Below are positions 6,302 through 6,852 of a stretch of DNA of 6,852 nt, piece by piece (positions within the stretch are counted from its first letter, which is position 1; each line of letters starts with the position of its first letter). The notes below the pieces were generated by a model that searched no databases, had not been told where the DNA came from, and saw only the letters and a program-made list of their open reading frames with translations. This DNA comes from an uncultured Acetatifactor sp. (lineage in GTDB: Bacteria > Bacillota > Clostridia > Lachnospirales > Lachnospiraceae), in contig CAKRRU010000122.1 in NCBI GenBank assembly GCA_934394515.1, positions 1 to 6,852 on the forward strand. The letters run 5' to 3'. Position numbers and translations under genes: made by a program.

Positions 6302-6852
6302 TTAATTTAGTCTTGTAATGATGCCTTCTTCTTTTTTCTCTTTCATTTTTCCGATAACGGTAGGGACTGCTCCAAGTGCCACAAACAGATACTGTAAAAT
6401 CAGATTGCCTATGTAACTTCCCATATCAATCACTTCTTCGGAAAGCAGCGCAGGGATCAGACGATAACACTCGAACAGACTATAACCTGCTTCCGCACCG
6501 CCGCCCTGATTGAACAAAATAATTGCCCAGTCCACACGGTCTGCAAAATAGGTCATAAGGATCATGATCACAACGCTGATGACCACTGCCTTTTTGGTCA
6601 GTTTTCCGCCCAGCATCTCATATCCCTTCAAAACACACACCGCCATGATCACACCGGATAATGCTGCTACATATCCCAACTGGCTTAAAATCAGAACACT
6701 GAGCATTCCCAACAGGGATCCTATCAGAGCGCCTACAATACCGCCTACGATGTTTTCTTTCTTCTGCGCTGTCTGTTGTGCCTTCATTGCGATGTCACTG
6801 CGCATCTTCATCTCGCAGTCCGGACATAAATGATAGTATTCACCGCCCATTC
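6302..6852 (-). CDS. Zinc-ribbon/multi-helix membrane protein, C-terminal part (cut by window edge)
   Basis: The reading frame stays open to the window edge. An ATG at 6850 exists, but the visible start GGEYYHLCPDCEMKM looks like the second half of a zinc ribbon whose first Cys pair lies upstream, so the true start is probably outside the window. Counting from that Met, Cys9 and Cys12 form the CPDC pair. A charged linker follows (about 13-33), then hydrophobic segments at about 34-56, 58-74, 88-110 and 145-166, the first rich in glycine (IVGGIVGALIGSLLG). A conserved-looking patch KGYEMLGGKLTKKA joins the second and third helices. The protein ends in a basic/acidic tail, KMKEKKEEG. I recognise a style common in Lachnospiraceae membrane proteins of unknown function, but no named family and no catalytic residues. 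No clear terminator follows its stop; the next gene has its own promoter. Confidence 0.75.
   Translation of the reverse strand, partial: MGGEYYHLCPDCEMKMRSDIAMKAQQTAQKKENIVGGIVGALIGSLLGMLSVLILSQLGYVAALSGVIMAVCVLKGYEMLGGKLTKKAVVISVVIMILMTYFADRVDWAIILFNQGGGAEAGYSLFECYRLIPALLSEEVIDMGSYIGNLILQYLFVALGAVPTVIGKMKEKKEEGIITRLN

Overview
All supported genes in this window lie on the minus strand, so they read from high to low coordinates. Codon use, strong GGAGG-type Shine-Dalgarno sites and protein style all suggest a Gram-positive Clostridia genome, most likely Lachnospiraceae. That placement rests on recognising protein families, not on a database search.

Layout in transcription order. (1) 6852-6302: the C-terminal part of a membrane protein with the remains of a zinc ribbon, cut by the window edge. 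(2) 6178-4502: a membrane-anchored sensor diguanylate cyclase with a signal peptide, an extracytoplasmic substrate-binding-like domain, one transmembrane helix and a GGDEF domain. It has its own convincing promoter at 6278-6251. (3) 4501-4388: a 114-bp gap with a 14-bp imperfect hairpin whose T-rich tail faces the plus strand. (4) A tight five-gene run: an RNase H-family protein (4387-3848), an RluF-type 23S rRNA pseudouridine synthase (3814-3098), a divergent NAD-dependent DNA ligase (3078-1105), MetA (1081-164) and the first 42 codons of an isochorismatase-like cysteine hydrolase (127-1, cut by the window edge). Gaps inside this run are 33, 19, 23 and 36 nt. Most genes have a clear Shine-Dalgarno site and no terminator is visible between them, so it is probably one operon.

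How the genes fit together. The first three genes of the run deal with nucleic acids: RNA in RNA/DNA hybrids, rRNA modification and nick sealing. They are followed by methionine biosynthesis and a small hydrolase. The link looks like a housekeeping operon rather than a single pathway. The diguanylate cyclase is a separate unit that would turn an external ligand into cyclic-di-GMP.

I do not see a new defence system, mobile element, CRISPR array, or tRNA/rRNA gene. The most useful second looks are: the ligase with several replaced active-site residues (possibly a second LigA paralogue); Glu111 in MetA, which predicts acetyl-CoA rather than succinyl-CoA use; the absence of any methionine-responsive leader next to metA; the oddly oriented hairpin/terminator and a possible antisense RNA at the rnhA 5' end; and an inverted repeat overlapping the diguanylate cyclase promoter.
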